Shown: one piece after another, positions 31,211 through 43,344 of the stretch
How the letters are laid out: each line of letters begins with the position of its first letter
Position numbering within the stretch: position 1 is the first letter of the stretch
DNA from: Aselliscus stoliczkanus
Lineage: Eukaryota > Chordata > Mammalia > Chiroptera > Hipposideridae
Assembly: GCA_033961575.1 (NCBI GenBank)
Contig: CM066737.1
Span: 58,300,771-58,364,770, forward strand
Length of the DNA: 64,000 nt
Direction of reading: 5' to 3'
The notes under the pieces: generated by a model
What the model was told of the DNA's origin: nothing
Database searches by the model: none
Seen by the model: the letters and a program-made list of their open reading frames with translations, nothing else
Program-made: the position numbers and the translations under genes

Positions 31211-31225
31211 CCCCCCCCCCCCCCC
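31211..31225 (+). repeat. Poly-C run
   Basis: Fifteen consecutive C residues in the ARMCX1 upstream region. Confidence 0.9.
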
Positions 31226-31877
31226 ATGACAACCATTTTTCTTGTAGGCGCTGTCACATCGTTTTTCCTACGTAAAACAGCAGGGAGATAGCTGGAGAGT
31301 CATCGATGGGCCCAAGTTAAGGTAAGGACTTCAGTCATCCCCGCCTTCCTCGGGGCCACGGGGCAATTCCCCCTTTACACTGACACGCAGGGAGGGATTC
31401 AGGGCAGATCCTCTGCTCTGTGTGGTACAGTGCCCTATTGAAAGACAAGCGAAATGACATCCACACAGCCTCGAAATTCTGGCTTGGTAGATGGACCAGC
31501 ACACAGGGCAGGAATCCAAACAAACTGCCTTTCCTGATTCAAAGCCCTGGATGCCAAAGGTTTCGCCCTTCCTGATTTGGAGTCTCCCCTGGAATACAGC
31601 CCCCAATGTCCACCATTTTCGATCTTGGAAGGGCAGGGATAGTTAGTGCAAGTCTGTGGAGAAAGAAGGCCTTGTCCCTCTTCTATCTCCACCCTCCACT
31701 ACCTGCACCTCAGGGATCTCCCAGGCAGCGCCCATTCCACGCACAGATCTGTTGAGATCCGGACAGTTACCTCCTCCTCCTTCCCTGGCCACAGGCCCGC
31801 CCGCCCTTGGGGCAATAGGCAGATGGCAACCGGACCAAACGAAGACCAGGATTAGAAGGGCGTCTGCACACGTCGCT

Positions 31878-31905
31878 TCTACTCACGTGAGGGCAACGTC
31901 ACTGG
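31878..31905 (-). promoter_or_regulatory. Candidate E-box and CRE-like sites upstream of ARMCX1
   Basis: A palindromic CTCACGTGAG (E-box CACGTG, 31884-31889) lies 7 bases from ACGTCA (31897-31902; TGACGT on the minus strand, the CRE core). To my knowledge ARMCX1/ALEX1 has been reported as CREB-responsive, so this is a sensible site, but it is short and could be chance. Confidence 0.35.
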
Positions 31906-33544
31906 TGAGCTCAGGACCCCAATTACCACTCCCACCAGCAGTGCGACTGGAGCCGGCCCACCACTTTCCTTCCTCACCACATCAGGTCCTGCCACTCATT
32001 TTCCTCTGCCAATCCCAGAAATCGGGAATAGCTACTCCTTGTGGTTGGAATTTGCCTTTCTTTAGTTACAAACAGAAACTGCATCTGCTCCCGTGTCCAT
32101 TGGTCTTTTCTTCCTCTTTCAGGAATAGCTTATTTCCCTTATCCCTATCCAACCGTCTCTCCCTTCACCACGACCCACTAGCCATGAAGGTCCAGCATTT
32201 CCGCTGCATCCCTATACGAAATGGGAGGAAAGATTTCAGAAAAGGATACAGGTAGTGGGAGTGTCTTACATCCTTAAACTTTTCTCTTCATTTTTTAAAA
32301 ATCAGTAATACATTACTTTTACATTGAGAAAATAAAGTGATGCCATTTTCATTTGAGTGAAGAATTTAAGTGGGAAAGAAAAACCCAAAAGGTCTCATTA
32401 ATTTCATTATATTTATTTATAATACAAAGAAAGTGTTTCTACTGCTTATAGCCAAATAGCAACTTTCAAAAAAGACTAACCTGTTTTAATATTTATAACT
32501 GGAATTTTTCACATGATTTATGAATTAATCCTCAAAGAGATATTAGTCATTTAATCTTGGCCATTTTATGCAAATGATCTTTTTCTGCTTTTGAATTAAC
32601 TTGCAATTTGATAAAATAAAAGCAACACAATCTTGTTTTGTTTGATTTAAAAAAGACACATATTTAATGTCCCAAAGTCTTGGTTGACTGCTGTGTGAAC
32701 ATCTTCTTATTTGATGGCTATTCTGAACACCTGCCCCTTATTAGATTCAAGTCTACTAAGGCAGAGGTAGCTGAGTGTGTGAGGGATGCAGAAACGGTCC
32801 CATCCTCTCTGCCTTGTCAAGAGGGGAGAGAGAAAGGTGCTGCCCTCCGACCCTCTCCCATATGCCAAAGCCTCTCATCCCCTGCAGTTAGGCACCTGAC
32901 TCTGTTGCTCACTCCAAAGGTATACATGGACAGGTGACCAAAGTAGTAAATGCCACCTTTAGTCAGGTGACTAACCTGAGTAGGTGCCTGTGGCTTCTTC
33001 CTTCCCTCCATCCTCTCAATTCCCACAGAGCCAATTCAGGGATGCATAGAAGGAATTCCTGTTCCCACCTACCCCTGCAGCTGTGGGTTTCCATGAAGCC
33101 TGGAGAAATGAGAGCTGGGGGAATCACCCACATCTGGCTGCTCTGCCATCATCCATGGTACACAAGTTAACATTGCTCCTAACACTCTCTGTGGCTACCA
33201 CCTGGCTTGAGAGGTGCAGCCTGGTGCAGCCTCCTCTCACCTCTTGCCTCCTCACCACAGGGCACCCAGGGAGAACCTATCCTTGCTACAGGGTCAGGGC
33301 CTGCAGCCCATGCCCGCTTTGGTGCCCCCTCAGCACCTCTCTCCCTAACCATACTGGCTTAATTTAGAGTAGGTGTTCTCAACTAACCACCTCTGTGGTC
33401 TACCTGAAATTGTATGAAAGTTATGCACGTATATATGTTCATTTCAGTGGGAAAGGAATCACACCTCTCATCAGGCATCTATGACTTAAAAAAAATAACT
33501 AAGAACTACTAGCCTAGAAAAAGATATATCCCCTAAATAGAAAT

Positions 33545-33547
<3 letters not shown>

Positions 33548-33605
<58 letters not shown>
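33548..33605 (+). repeat. (CT)n microsatellite
   Basis: About 58 bp of pure CT dinucleotide. Confidence 0.95.
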
Positions 33606-33609
<4 letters not shown>

Positions 33610-33889
33610 TACATATTCCTTTTTTTGAATGTGCGAACAATGCAGAAATGTATAAAGTGAATGTGAAAGTGCCCTATGATGGCTCTTCCACCACCAACCA
33701 GTTTTTAACAATGTCCACCTTCCTTAATGCAAATACAGAAAGTTCATGTTTGCATATGTGTCAAGTTCCAAGTTGAACAACAGTTTACAAAACAAAATCG
33801 TTGATATTTAGTAACATAAAGTGCAATGAATAAGCACTTTACCTTGAGGACTGACATTTTAAAAAGTTGAGTCTATCTATATTCACATT

Positions 33890-33918
33890 TATTATTTATT
33901 TATTTATTTATTTATTTA
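33890..33918 (+). repeat. (ATTT)n tract
   Basis: Seven TTTA units next to the T-rich end of an antisense SINE. Confidence 0.8.
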
Positions 33919-33921
33919 TGT

Positions 33922-34337
33922 ATTACGATTTTATTGGGGAATTGGGAAAGGGGAACAGTGTTGGGGAATTGGGGAAGGGGAACAGCCAAGTTGTTGTCCT
34001 TCAATCTTAGTTGTAGAGGGCGCAGCTTGCTCAGCTCCAAGTCCAGTCACCATCTGGCCGCCCATCGGCAGCACAGGGCAGCTCAGCTCAAGGTGATGTG
34101 TTCAATCTTAGTTGCAGGTGAGCATAGCCCATCATCCCATGTGGGAGTTGAACTGGTAACCTTGTTGCTAAGATCTCACACTCTAACCATTGAGCAATCC
34201 TACCACCTATTGGCAGCTCAGCTGCAGCTCAGCCACAGCTCAGCTCTGGCACAGCTCACTGGCCCATGTGAGAATCGAACCGGTGACCCTGTTGCTCAGA
34301 GCTCGCGCTCTTATCCAACTGAGCCACTTGGCCAGCT
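33922..34337 (-). mobile_element. Composite multi-tRNA-unit SINE, antisense
   Basis: ATTTTATTGGGGAATTGGG start, two or more tRNA-like units (GAATCGAACCGGTGACC and GAGCAATCCTACC wording), end CACTTGGCCAGC. Confidence 0.85.
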
Positions 34338-34374
34338 CTATCTTTTTGCAGTTTTAATTTTCATTTTCTTTTTA

Positions 34375-35340
34375 TTTATTTTTTATTATTATTAGTTTCA
34401 GATGTACAAAACAATGCAATAGTTAGCCTCTTCACCCCTTACAAAGTGTCAATCCCCCTCGCCCATCCACTGTCCCCCACCCCCGATATCATACATATCC
34501 ACTACAATTCCATTGACTCCTCTCCCACACCACACTCCACATTCCATGGCCATACACATATCAAACCATAGTTGACATACAATATTATTCAGTGGCAGCT
34601 TCAGATGTACAGTGCAGAAGCCAGGCCTCTACACCGTCCATGAAGTAGACTCCCTAACAAAACCTGAGTCTATCTGGTCCCCTATACAATATTCACATTA
34701 TTGATTATATTCTCCAAACTGTCTTTTCTATCCCTGCAGCAATACTGTAGTTGCCAATTTATGTTGTCTCTTGATGTTGACATTTATGATTTTTTTTTTT
34801 GAGGGCAGTGTCACTGGCCCTCATATGTGGGACCCGAACCGGGGCCGCTGGCTTCCTAAGCCAGTGCTTAAACACTGCACCACTCGGTCAGCCCTACATT
34901 TATGATCTTTAATAAATTTTGTTTCTTCAGATGGGTCATACTCATTACTTCTTAGGTATTTTCCTAGGTATTTTATTATTTTCTTGCTTTGGGGGATGAC
35001 ATTTCTTTTATAATTATATTTTCTACCAGGTTATTGCTTGTCTAAGAAAAAATATTTATGATACTTTTAGTTACCTTCCTTAATTTTTCTAATAGTTTTC
35101 AGTTGATACCTTTGGTTTTCCTAGATATGCATACATAATCATCTGCAATAATGATGTTTTGTTTATTTTTTCCAATATTTATGTCTTTTATTCTTTCACT
35201 TTCTGGATGTACTTCATTGACCAGAACCTCCAGAACTATTTTGGATAATAGTGGTGATTGAGTGCCTCCTGATCTTGTCCTTGAAGTAGATAGGAACACC
35301 CTTACTATTTCACCAGTTAGTGTGACATTTGGTGTTTGTT
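34375..35340 (-). mobile_element. L1 LINE fragment, antisense
   Basis: Complement of L1 3'UTR (34400-34770) joined to complement of more 5' ORF2 sequence (34900-35340; the minus-strand peptide at 35099-35299 has ORF2 reverse-transcriptase wording such as SPLLSKIVLEVLVNE). Interrupted by a SINE at 34791-34894. Many stops. Confidence 0.75.
34791..34894 (-). mobile_element. Short tRNA-derived SINE in L1
   Basis: Antisense copy with ACATTTATGAT repeated on both sides (34780 and 34895). Confidence 0.92.
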
Positions 35341-35344
35341 TCTG

Positions 35345-35832
35345 ATGTGTTCATCTGTGTTTGTGTGATTGGGGGGTGCTGTCTGAAAGCTGCACTTCCA
35401 TAACCCTTTACATAAGACAGAGAAAAACTCAATTGTCCACATCATAATATTAGGAGGGGGAGGAGATGTGAGAGAGTTGCCTTAAGTGCTATGTTTATTG
35501 TGAATATATTGGTGAGCAAAAACAGACACAGATTCTGCTCTCAGAGTGCAAACAAGACCTTAATGAAATATATACATATAAACTGAGAAAAATACTGTGA
35601 GGGAAAAGAACCCTGTTAATATAGTAAAAGACGTGGCAGAGCCTGGGGATCAAGGAAGGCTTCTTTGACGTGGGAGAGGGAGTGAAATTTTGAGCCGAGA
35701 TAAAGGAAAGCAGGTGTTAAACAGGAAAAAAGGCAGAAAAAAATGTCTCAAATTCTCCACCCTTCTGATAACCACCATGATAAACCATCTATGTCAATCC
35801 CATGATAAATCTTGTGAATACCACTACCAACT
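35345..35832. other. Gene-free stretch, possibly ancient repeat
   Basis: Wording such as AAGGAAGGCTTCTTTGA and TTTTGAGCCGAGA (35650-35700) recalls old L2-type mammalian repeats, too degraded to name. No coding region. Confidence 0.35.
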
Positions 35833-35834
35833 TT

Positions 35835-36280
35835 TTTTAAAGGATTTTATTGGGGAATTGGGGGAGGGGAACAGCGTTGGGGAACCGGGGAAGGGGCACA
35901 GACAAGTTACTGTCCTTTTGTTCTTCAGTCTAGTTGCGGAGAACGTTGCTTCACTGGCCCATGTTGGTATCGTCATTGTGCTCTTCCCAGATGAGGCAGA
36001 TTGGTTGCCGGCCTCTGGATGGTCGCTCACCGCGGCTATTGGCAGCTCACGCTGGCTGCAGGCACTCACGCTGGCTGCCGGCCACTCACTGTAGCCTATG
36101 GCAGCCCACTGCAGCAGGGGCTGCAGTCTACACCATCGCCGGGGCTCGCACAGCCCAGCTCCAGGTGGAGCTGTTGTTAGCTGTGGAGGGCAGTGTCACT
36201 GGCCCTCATATGTGGGATCGGAACCGAGGCCGCTGGCATCCCAAAACCAGCTCTTAACCAATGCGCCACTCGGCCAGCCC
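35835..36280 (-). mobile_element. Long tRNA-derived SINE, antisense
   Basis: Full antisense copy. CCACTACCAACTTTT repeats on both sides (35821 and 36281) as target duplication. Confidence 0.93.
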
Positions 36281-36714
36281 CCACTACCAACTTTTCAATT
36301 GACTCTTTCCAGGTTTTATTGTTGTTTTATATATACCAAAATAATATTAATAATACAGATGTAGATACATTATATGTGAGTGTGTGTACATATATATCTT
36401 TTTTTCAGTTCATCAGCTGGTCTATTACATTTATTAGGGCTTCTTAATACAGAAAAGTATAAGAAGAAAACATGGCCAATAATATCCACTCTGAAATACC
36501 CCCAGTTAACACTGTGGGGTTGGAAAACTAATTTTTCTTTTCCTTCCTGCCCTTTTAAGTTCTTCTGGCTAGACTAATAACTAAATTAACATGAGACAGA
36601 TTAACAGGAGAAATTGACCAAATTTATTACATATGTATGTAGGGGGTTTCCATAAGAGTGTGAGACAACTCCCTCCCATACAGATCAGGCTATTAAGGCT
36701 TATATACCGTCTTT

Positions 36715-38540
36715 TTAAAAATTTAATTTTTCAATAACAGTTGACATTCAATATTATATTAGCTTCAGGTGTGCAGCATAGTGGTTAGACATTTATATAA
36801 CTCACCAGTGATCCCCCCAATAAGTCTACTACCCGCCTGGCACTACACATAGTTATTACAAATTTATTGATTATATTCCCTGTGCTGTACTTTGCATCCC
36901 CGTGACTATTTTGTAATTACCAATTTTTACTTCTTAATACCTTCACCTTTTCCACCCAGGCCCCCAACCCCCTCCCATCTGGCAAACCATCAATTTGTTC
37001 TCTGATATCTGAGTTTGTTTCTGTTTTGATTATTTGTTTATTTTGTTTTTTAGATTCCACATATAAATGAAATCATATGGAATTTGTGTTTCTCTGACTT
37101 ATTTCACTTAGCATAATACCCTCCAGATCCATTCATGTTATCCATTCATGTTAAGAATAAAATCTTAACATTTGCTCATTTTGTTGTGCTCCAAAAAGTT
37201 TAGATTTCTTTAATTATAAGTGAGATTAAACATCTTCTCATAGGTTTATTATTTGTATTTCTCTTTCTATGAACTGCCTTTTACCATTTTCTACTAGGGT
37301 TTTTGTTTTCCTTATTAATATATAAGAACTTTCTGTAAATTAAGGAAATGAGCTCTTTGTCATCAGTGTTATATATATTTTCCCAATTTATAATTTTGTC
37401 TGGACTTCTGCTGTATGGAAATTTTTAATCTTTATGATATAAAATTTATCAGTTATTTCTTTTTTTTTTTTTTTTTTTTTTTAAAGATTTTATTGGGGAA
37501 TTGGTGGAGGGGAACAGCGTTGGGGAATCGGGGAAGGGGAACAGACAAGTTGCCGTCTTCTTGTTCTTCAGTTTAGTTGCGGAGGATGTTGCTTCACTGT
37601 TGGTATCGTCATTGCGCTCTTCCCGGATGAGGCAGATCGGTCGCTGGCCTCTGGATGTCGCTCACCGCGGCTATTGGCAGCTCACGCTTGGCTGCCAGCC
37701 GCTCACGCTGGCTGCGGGCCACTCACTGTAGCCTATGGCAGCCCACTGCAGCAGGGGCTGCAGCCCACACCATCACCGGGGCTCGCACAGCCTAGCTCCA
37801 GGTGGAGCTGTTGTTAGCTGTAGAGGGCAGTGTCACTGGCCCTCATGTGGGATCCGAACCGGGGCCGCTGGCATCCCAAAACCAGCGCTTAACCAATGCG
37901 CCACTCGGCCAGCCCAATCAGTTATTTCTTTACATTTTTTGGGTTTTGTGTCCTGCTAAGGAAAGCCTGCATTTTCTTTTAATTTACGTGTGTTTTTAAG
38001 TAAATTTTTGGTCCATATGAAATGTGTGCTATGTCATTGTCTTTATTATTGGTAAGGTTTTACCCACCATTGCTTTTGTACCATTTGCATAAATGTCAAC
38101 ATAGTGAAAAATGCAAATATTTTATTGTTATTATGAATATATTTTTCCAGATTTATTGAGCATATGGAATTATTTTTTTCCAAATAGTAAGCTAATTGTC
38201 CTAATGCAGTTATCAAATAATCTCTCTGTAGCTCACTGATTTAAAATGCCAATCTTTATCATAAGCTAAATATCCACATATATTTGGATCTAGTTCTTAA
38301 TTCTCTATTATGTTCCTTTAATCTGTTATTTTTTATTTCTTTTTGTGTACCAAACTGTTTTAATTATAATATCTTCATAATAGGGTTTACTATTTGGGCG
38401 GGTAAAGCTTCTCCCTTTTTCATAATTCCACAATGTATCTATTCACATATTTTATTTAGAGACAAAATGTATTATTTTGTTAAATTCCCCTAAAAATCTT
38501 GTTTGTACTTCAATTTAAATTACATTTAATTTATAAGTTA
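36715..38540 (-). mobile_element. L1 LINE fragment, antisense, older subfamily
   Basis: Complement of L1 3'UTR and ORF2 C-terminal region (AGTTGACATTCAATATTATATT near 36740 onward), continuing past an inserted SINE (37460-37914) to complement of further ORF2 sequence (CCAAACTGTTTTAATTAT near 38350). Diverged and interrupted. Confidence 0.7.
37460..37914 (-). mobile_element. Long tRNA-derived SINE, antisense, young subfamily
   Basis: Nearly identical to 23892-24334 and 54851-55311. ATCAGTTATTTCTTT on both sides (37449 and 37916) is the target duplication. Confidence 0.93.
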
Positions 38541-38790
38541 ACTGAGGTATCTTTAGAAGAACATCTTACCATTTCACACCCATTAGAATGGCTGTTTTAA
38601 AAAAGACAAGAGATAAGTGTTGGTAAGGATGTGGAAAAAAGGGAATACTTGTGCACTGTTGGTTAAAAATGTAAATTGTTGCAGCCACTATGGAAAAGAG
38701 TATGGAGGTTCCTTAAAAAATTAAAAGTAGAACTACCATATGATACAGCAACCCCACTTCTGGGTATACATCCAAAGGAAATGAAAACAG

Positions 38791-38875
38791 GGGCTGGCCG
38801 AGAGGCTCAGTTGGTTAAGAGCTCACTCAAGAGTGCGAGCTGAGCTCTGAGCAACGGCGGTTCTCAAAGAGATAT
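38791..38875 (+). mobile_element. Composite SINE, 3'-truncated piece
   Basis: Only the first tRNA-like unit (GGGCTGGCCGAGAGGCTCAG to GGCGGTTC) is present, inside the L1. Confidence 0.7.
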
Positions 38876-38964
38876 CTGCAACCTCATGGGCATTGTTGCA
38901 TTATTCAAAATATCTAATACATGGAAACTACCTAAGTGTCCATTGAGAGATGTGCAGATTTAAA

Positions 38965-38966
<2 letters not shown>

Positions 38967-39013
<47 letters not shown>
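38967..39013 (+). repeat. (CA)n microsatellite
   Basis: About 47 bp of CA dinucleotide within the L1 3'UTR. Confidence 0.95.
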
Positions 39014-39015
<2 letters not shown>

Positions 39016-39404
39016 TTGGCCCAAGTGTGCAAACTTCCAGTTATCAGATGGGATGAATAAGTAGTTCTGGGGAGCTAACGTACAGCATGGTGACTAGTGT
39101 TAACAGTACTGTATTGTATACTTGAAAGTTGCTAAGAGAGTAGATCTTAAATTTTCTCACCACAACTACACAAAGAACCTTAATTATGTGATATGATGGA
39201 TGTTAACTAACCTTATTGTGATAATCATATATGTGTATCAAATCATCACATCATACACCTTAAACATACACAATGTTATATGTCAATTATATCTCAGGAC
39301 AGCTGGGGGAAAAAATGTATTTCCATCCAAGTACCCATTCTTTTTCTAGTTACTATTTGTCTCCATTTATTTTGCGCAGCAGAATTTCTAAATTAAAAAA
39401 AAAT

Positions 39405-39470
39405 ACTCCTAGGACATTGCCTGGCACATTGTAAGTTATTAATAAGTAGTTGTTGAATGAATGAATGTCT
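39405..39470 (+). mobile_element. MIR 3'-end fragment
   Basis: CATTGCCTGGCACATTGTAAG and GTTGAATGAATGAATG match the 3' half of MIR, an ancient tRNA-derived mammalian SINE. Confidence 0.55.
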
Positions 39471-39577
39471 TGCAGATTTTTTAAAAAATAGTACTTAAGT
39501 AACTTATCTTTTCCCATGTCTACTGTAAGTTGAATATTCTCTTTATATTACATTTTCTGTTAATTTAAAAAAAAAAT

Positions 39578-39930
39578 TAAGATTTTATTGGGGAATTGGG
39601 GGAGGGGAACAGAGAAGTTGCTGTCCTTTTGTTCTTCAGTCTAATTGTGGATGACATTGCTTCATTGGCCCATGTTAGGATTATCATTGTGCTCTTCCAG
39701 GATGAGACAGTCACTCACCGGCCATTGGACAGCCGCTCACAGCGGCTCACGGCAGCTCATGAAAGTGCACACCAACGGTGGGCCAGCCTCACTGCAGCCT
39801 ACTCCATCCCCCACAACTCACGGCAGCCCAGCTCCAGGTCGAGCTGTTGTTCACCATTTTAGCTGTAGAGGGCACAGCATCACTGGCCCTTATGTGGGAT
39901 CCGAACCAGCGCCCTGTTGCTCAGCTGGTT
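39578..39930 (-). mobile_element. Long tRNA-derived SINE variant, antisense
   Basis: AAGATTTTATTGGGGAATTGG start and the shared GC-rich body, ending near CAGCGCCCTGTTGCTCAGCTGG. It resembles 25911-26311 (GGCCATTGGACAGCCGCTCAC) more than the young subfamily. Confidence 0.82.
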
Positions 39931-40404
39931 TAAGAGACTTGAATATAGAAACCACTCAAAGAGGTATATGCAAGGCTGAGAAACCAAACGGGATTCTGAG
40001 GTACCCAAAGACTAGCAATAGCCAAAAGCTGTTACCCCTGTCTAAAAGGGCAAAAGGAAGAAATGGTATTACTGGGGTCTAGTGAGAGCTAGAGCCATGG
40101 AGGAGGGACCTTCTGGCAGGAGCTAAAGTCTTGGCTCATCACTGCCAATACATTTATTTATATTTTAGATTTACATTTATTGGCAGTCACTGTCAATAAA
40201 ACAGCCCAAATCAAGGAGGGTGCAGGGAAGAAATACCTTGTCTTTTTTCTTCTGTCCTCCAAAGTTTTGTCCAAACCCAAAGAGACTCCAATCAAGAATG
40301 GAATCTGGTGGATACAATCCATAAGGGTCAGCCTCCCAGGGCAAAGAAGAGGACAGAGGAAGGCAGGGAGTTGATCAGGATGTGGAGCAACATAAAGAAT
40401 CACC

Positions 40405-41038
40405 AGGGCTGGCCGTGGCCGTGTGGATCAGTTGGTTAAGAGTTGGCTTAGAACCTCTTGCTTCGAGCAACAGGGCCACAGGTACGATTCCCACATGGGC
40501 CAGTGAACGCTGTGCCCTAGCTGAGCTGCTAAAAAGTGGCAGGATGGCTCAGCTGGTGTAACAACAAGATTGCCTGTTCAATGGTGGGTTACACCCACAC
40601 TCAACTAAAGATTGAACTCGGGCACCTTGAGCTGAGCTGCTGCCTGGATGGCTCTGTGGTTAGGGCATGTGCTCTTAACAACGCTGCCAGGTTAGACAGC
40701 TGCATGGGATGGTGGCTTTGCCCACCCACAACTAAGACTGAACTCAGCACCTTGAGCTGAGCTGCCGCCTGGATGGCTCAGAGGATAGAGCATGTGCTCT
40801 TAACAACAAGGCTGCTGGTTTGACTCCTGCATGGGATGGTGGCTACGCCCACCTGCAACTAAGATTGAACACAGCACCTGAACTTAGAGGCCATGAGCTG
40901 CCGAAGGGAAGCCAGATGGCAACTGGCACCCGCCACAACGAAGATTGAAGAACAACAACTTGGCTTGTCCCCTCCCCCAATTCCCCAACACTGTTCCCCT
41001 CCTGCAAATCCCCAATAAAATCTAAAAAAAATAAAAAA
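40405..41038 (+). mobile_element. Composite multi-tRNA-unit SINE, sense, full length
   Basis: The clearest copy: successive units at about 40405, 40540, 40640 and 40765, each with a GATGGCTCAG-type A box and a GTTCGATTCC/GTTTGACTCC-type B box. Then GAAGATTGAAGAACAACAAC and the CCCCAATAAAATCT end shared with the long SINE. About 630 bp. Confidence 0.88.
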
Positions 41039-41754
41039 GACTAGAGAATCTTTAGATACAACTCCATTATTCTACTACATCTACCATTAAATGAGTTTCT
41101 TGATCAGAGACAATGTTGTATAGGAAACCCTGATGATGACCAAGGCATTCTGGAAGTCCATGAATGGTGGCACTAAGAGAACTATTATGAACAAAGAAGG
41201 TAAATGTGTGTTTGGAATATATATTTATTTCCATGAGGAAAAAATTTTGTTCTCACCATGATGAAGAGTGTCTTATAAAAGAAAAAAAAGAGTGTCTTAT
41301 ACAATAATCTGAACATCATGGTGGCGATTGGTACCCTCAGGGAATAGCACCTTATTGTATTAAATGGATCATCATCATCTTATTTTGTTGTCAGGTTGGG
41401 CACTCAGCATTATAAGTACAACATTGGCCTTGGTGAGTGGAAGTCCATGTTGTTGAGCCCATGCATAGCCTCCATAGCATTAATGCCAATCTAACAAAGG
41501 CAATACACAAACACACACACGCAAAAATAGGGACCATTATCATTATTTTATTATTTTACTACAGTGTTAGATTGAATTTACTGATAAGTTTATTTTGGAT
41601 TTTTGTATGTATATTTATAAGTTAGACTGACCTCTTTATTTTTTAGTCCTATTCTTTGTTTTGATATGTCTTATGAAGCCTCATAGAATTAATTGGATAT
41701 TTTCCACCTTTTCCTGTGCTTTAGAACACTTTAAATTATATAAAAATTGTTGAA

Positions 41755-42095
41755 TCCTTGATGATTGTTGTGGAAGAATAATGACCCTCCCAAAGATGTC
41801 TACATATTGGGAACTGTGATTATGTTACCTTATATTGCAAAAGAAACTTTGCATATGTGATTAAGTTAAAAGTATTGAGATAGGGAGATTATTCCGGATT
41901 GGCTGGGTGGACCCAATGAAATCACAAGGAATGCAGGTGAAATCGATTCTCCACTAGAGCATCCAGTGGCAACATAGCTCTGTCAACTCATTTTAGACTT
42001 CTGACTCCCAAAACTGTAAAATAATAAATTTGTCCTGTTTAAAGCCATTGAGTTTGTGGCAATTTGGTACAGCAGTAATAGAAAACCAATACAAT
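41755..42095 (+). repeat. MLT-type (ERVL-MaLR) solitary LTR
   Basis: Begins TGTTGTGGAAGAATAATGACC, has the MaLR wording AATAATAAATTTGTCCTGTT and ends AAAACCAATACA. Old and diverged, with no internal sequence nearby. Confidence 0.65.
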
Positions 42096-42290
42096 GTTTA
42101 GTTTTTTAAGAACAGAAGAGAAAGTATTTTATATACTAAGATATTTACAGTTTCTATTTCTTCTCCTTCATTCCTGAATTCCATATTTCCCTCTGGTATT
42201 TCACTTTAGCTTAAAGAGCTTCCTTATTATTTCTTATAGAGCAAGTCTGCTGGCAACAAATTATCTTGGTTTTCCTTCATCTGAGAACAT

Positions 42291-42393
42291 TTTTTTTTTG
42301 AGGGCAGTGTCACTAATCCTCATATGTGGGACCCGAACCAGGGCCGCTGGCTTCCCAAGCCAGCGCTTAACCACTGGGCCACTCGGCCGGCCC
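42291..42393 (-). mobile_element. Short tRNA-derived SINE
   Basis: Antisense copy with GAGAACATTTTT on both sides (42283 and 42398). Confidence 0.9.
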
Positions 42394-42621
42394 AAAGAGA
42401 ACATTTTTATTTCATCATCATTCCTGAAGGATATTTTTGCTGTATATGGAATTATGCGTTGGCAATTCTTTTCTTTCAACACTTTAAAGATGATAATCCA
42501 CTGTCTTCTGGCCTTCATTGTTTGCGATAAGAAAACTATGATTTTTCAAATTGTTGTTTCCCTATAGGTAATGTGTTGTTTTCCTCTAGCTACTTTCAAG
42601 GTTTTTGTTTGTTTGCATTTT

Positions 42622-43180
42622 GTTTTTTTTTAAGATTTTATTGGGGAATTAGGGAAGGTAACAGTGTTGGGGAATTGGGGAGGGGGAACAGCCAAGTTGT
42701 TGTCCTTCTATCTTAGCTGTGGAGGGTGCAGCTAGCTCAGCTCCCAAGTCCAGTCACCATTCGGCAGCCTGATGGCAACTCATGATTGCTCAGCTTAAGA
42801 TGACGTGTTGAATCTTAGTTGCAGTTGGGCATAGCCCACCATCCCATGAGGAAGTCAAACCGGAAACCTTGTTGCTAAGAGTGCACACTCTAACCTCTGA
42901 GCCACCTGGCCGCCCATCGGCAGCTAAGGGCAGCTCAGCTCAAGGAGCCATGTTCAATCTTAGTTGCGGGTGGGCATAGCCCACCATCCCATGTGGGAGT
43001 CGAACCAGCAACCTTGTTGTTTGGAGCATGTGCTCTCACCAGCTGAGCCATCCGGCTACCTGTTAGCAGCTCAGTGGCTGCTCAGCTCGGGCACAGCTCA
43101 ATGGCCCATGTCGGAATCAAACCAGCAATCCTGTTGCTCAGAGCTTGAGCTCTTAAGCAAATGAGCCACTTGACCGGCCC
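42622..43180 (-). mobile_element. Composite multi-tRNA-unit SINE, antisense
   Basis: TTTTATTGGGG end, several tRNA-like units (GAAGTCAAACCGGAAACC, GAGTCGAACCAGCAACC, GAATCAAACCAGCAATCC), and end TTGACCGGCCCC. Confidence 0.87.
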
Positions 43181-43344
43181 CTCAAGGTATTTTTCTATAC
43201 TTTCTGTTTTAGCAGCTTTGATAAGATGTGTTTAGACATGGTTTTCTTTGAGGTTATTGTGCTTGGCATTCATTAAGCATCTTGAATGTGTAAACTTATG
43301 ACTTTTTACATTATTTCTTCAAATATTTCTTCTATCTCAGGAGG

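Larger units (their letters stand above)
29610..33530 (-). other. ARMCX1 upstream region: probable 5' exons and promoter, otherwise no gene
   Basis: C-rich and CpG-containing compared with its surroundings, with no recognised transposon between about 29.6 and 32.2 kb, unlike the rest of the window. This is consistent with a constrained promoter region. Candidate minus-strand donors are CAG|GTACAA near 30617, AAG|GTAAAA near 30953 and CAC|GTGAGT near 31886. From 32.3 to 33.5 kb I see nothing identifiable. Confidence 0.4.
38560..39310 (+). mobile_element. L1 LINE 3' end, sense
   Basis: Sense ORF2 C-terminal DNA (GCAGCCACTATGGAAAAGAG near 38682), 3'UTR with a CA repeat, and a TCAATTATATCTCAGGAC end. 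Contains a short SINE piece at 38791-38875. Dead. Confidence 0.78.
42110..43340 (-). mobile_element. Old L1-type LINE fragment, antisense, with two SINEs inside
   Basis: CCACTGTCTTCTGGCCTTCATTG (near 42500) is typical of complements of old L1M/HAL1 elements, and the pieces at 42110-42290, 42394-42620 and 43181-43340 read on through the SINE insertions. Confidence 0.55.
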
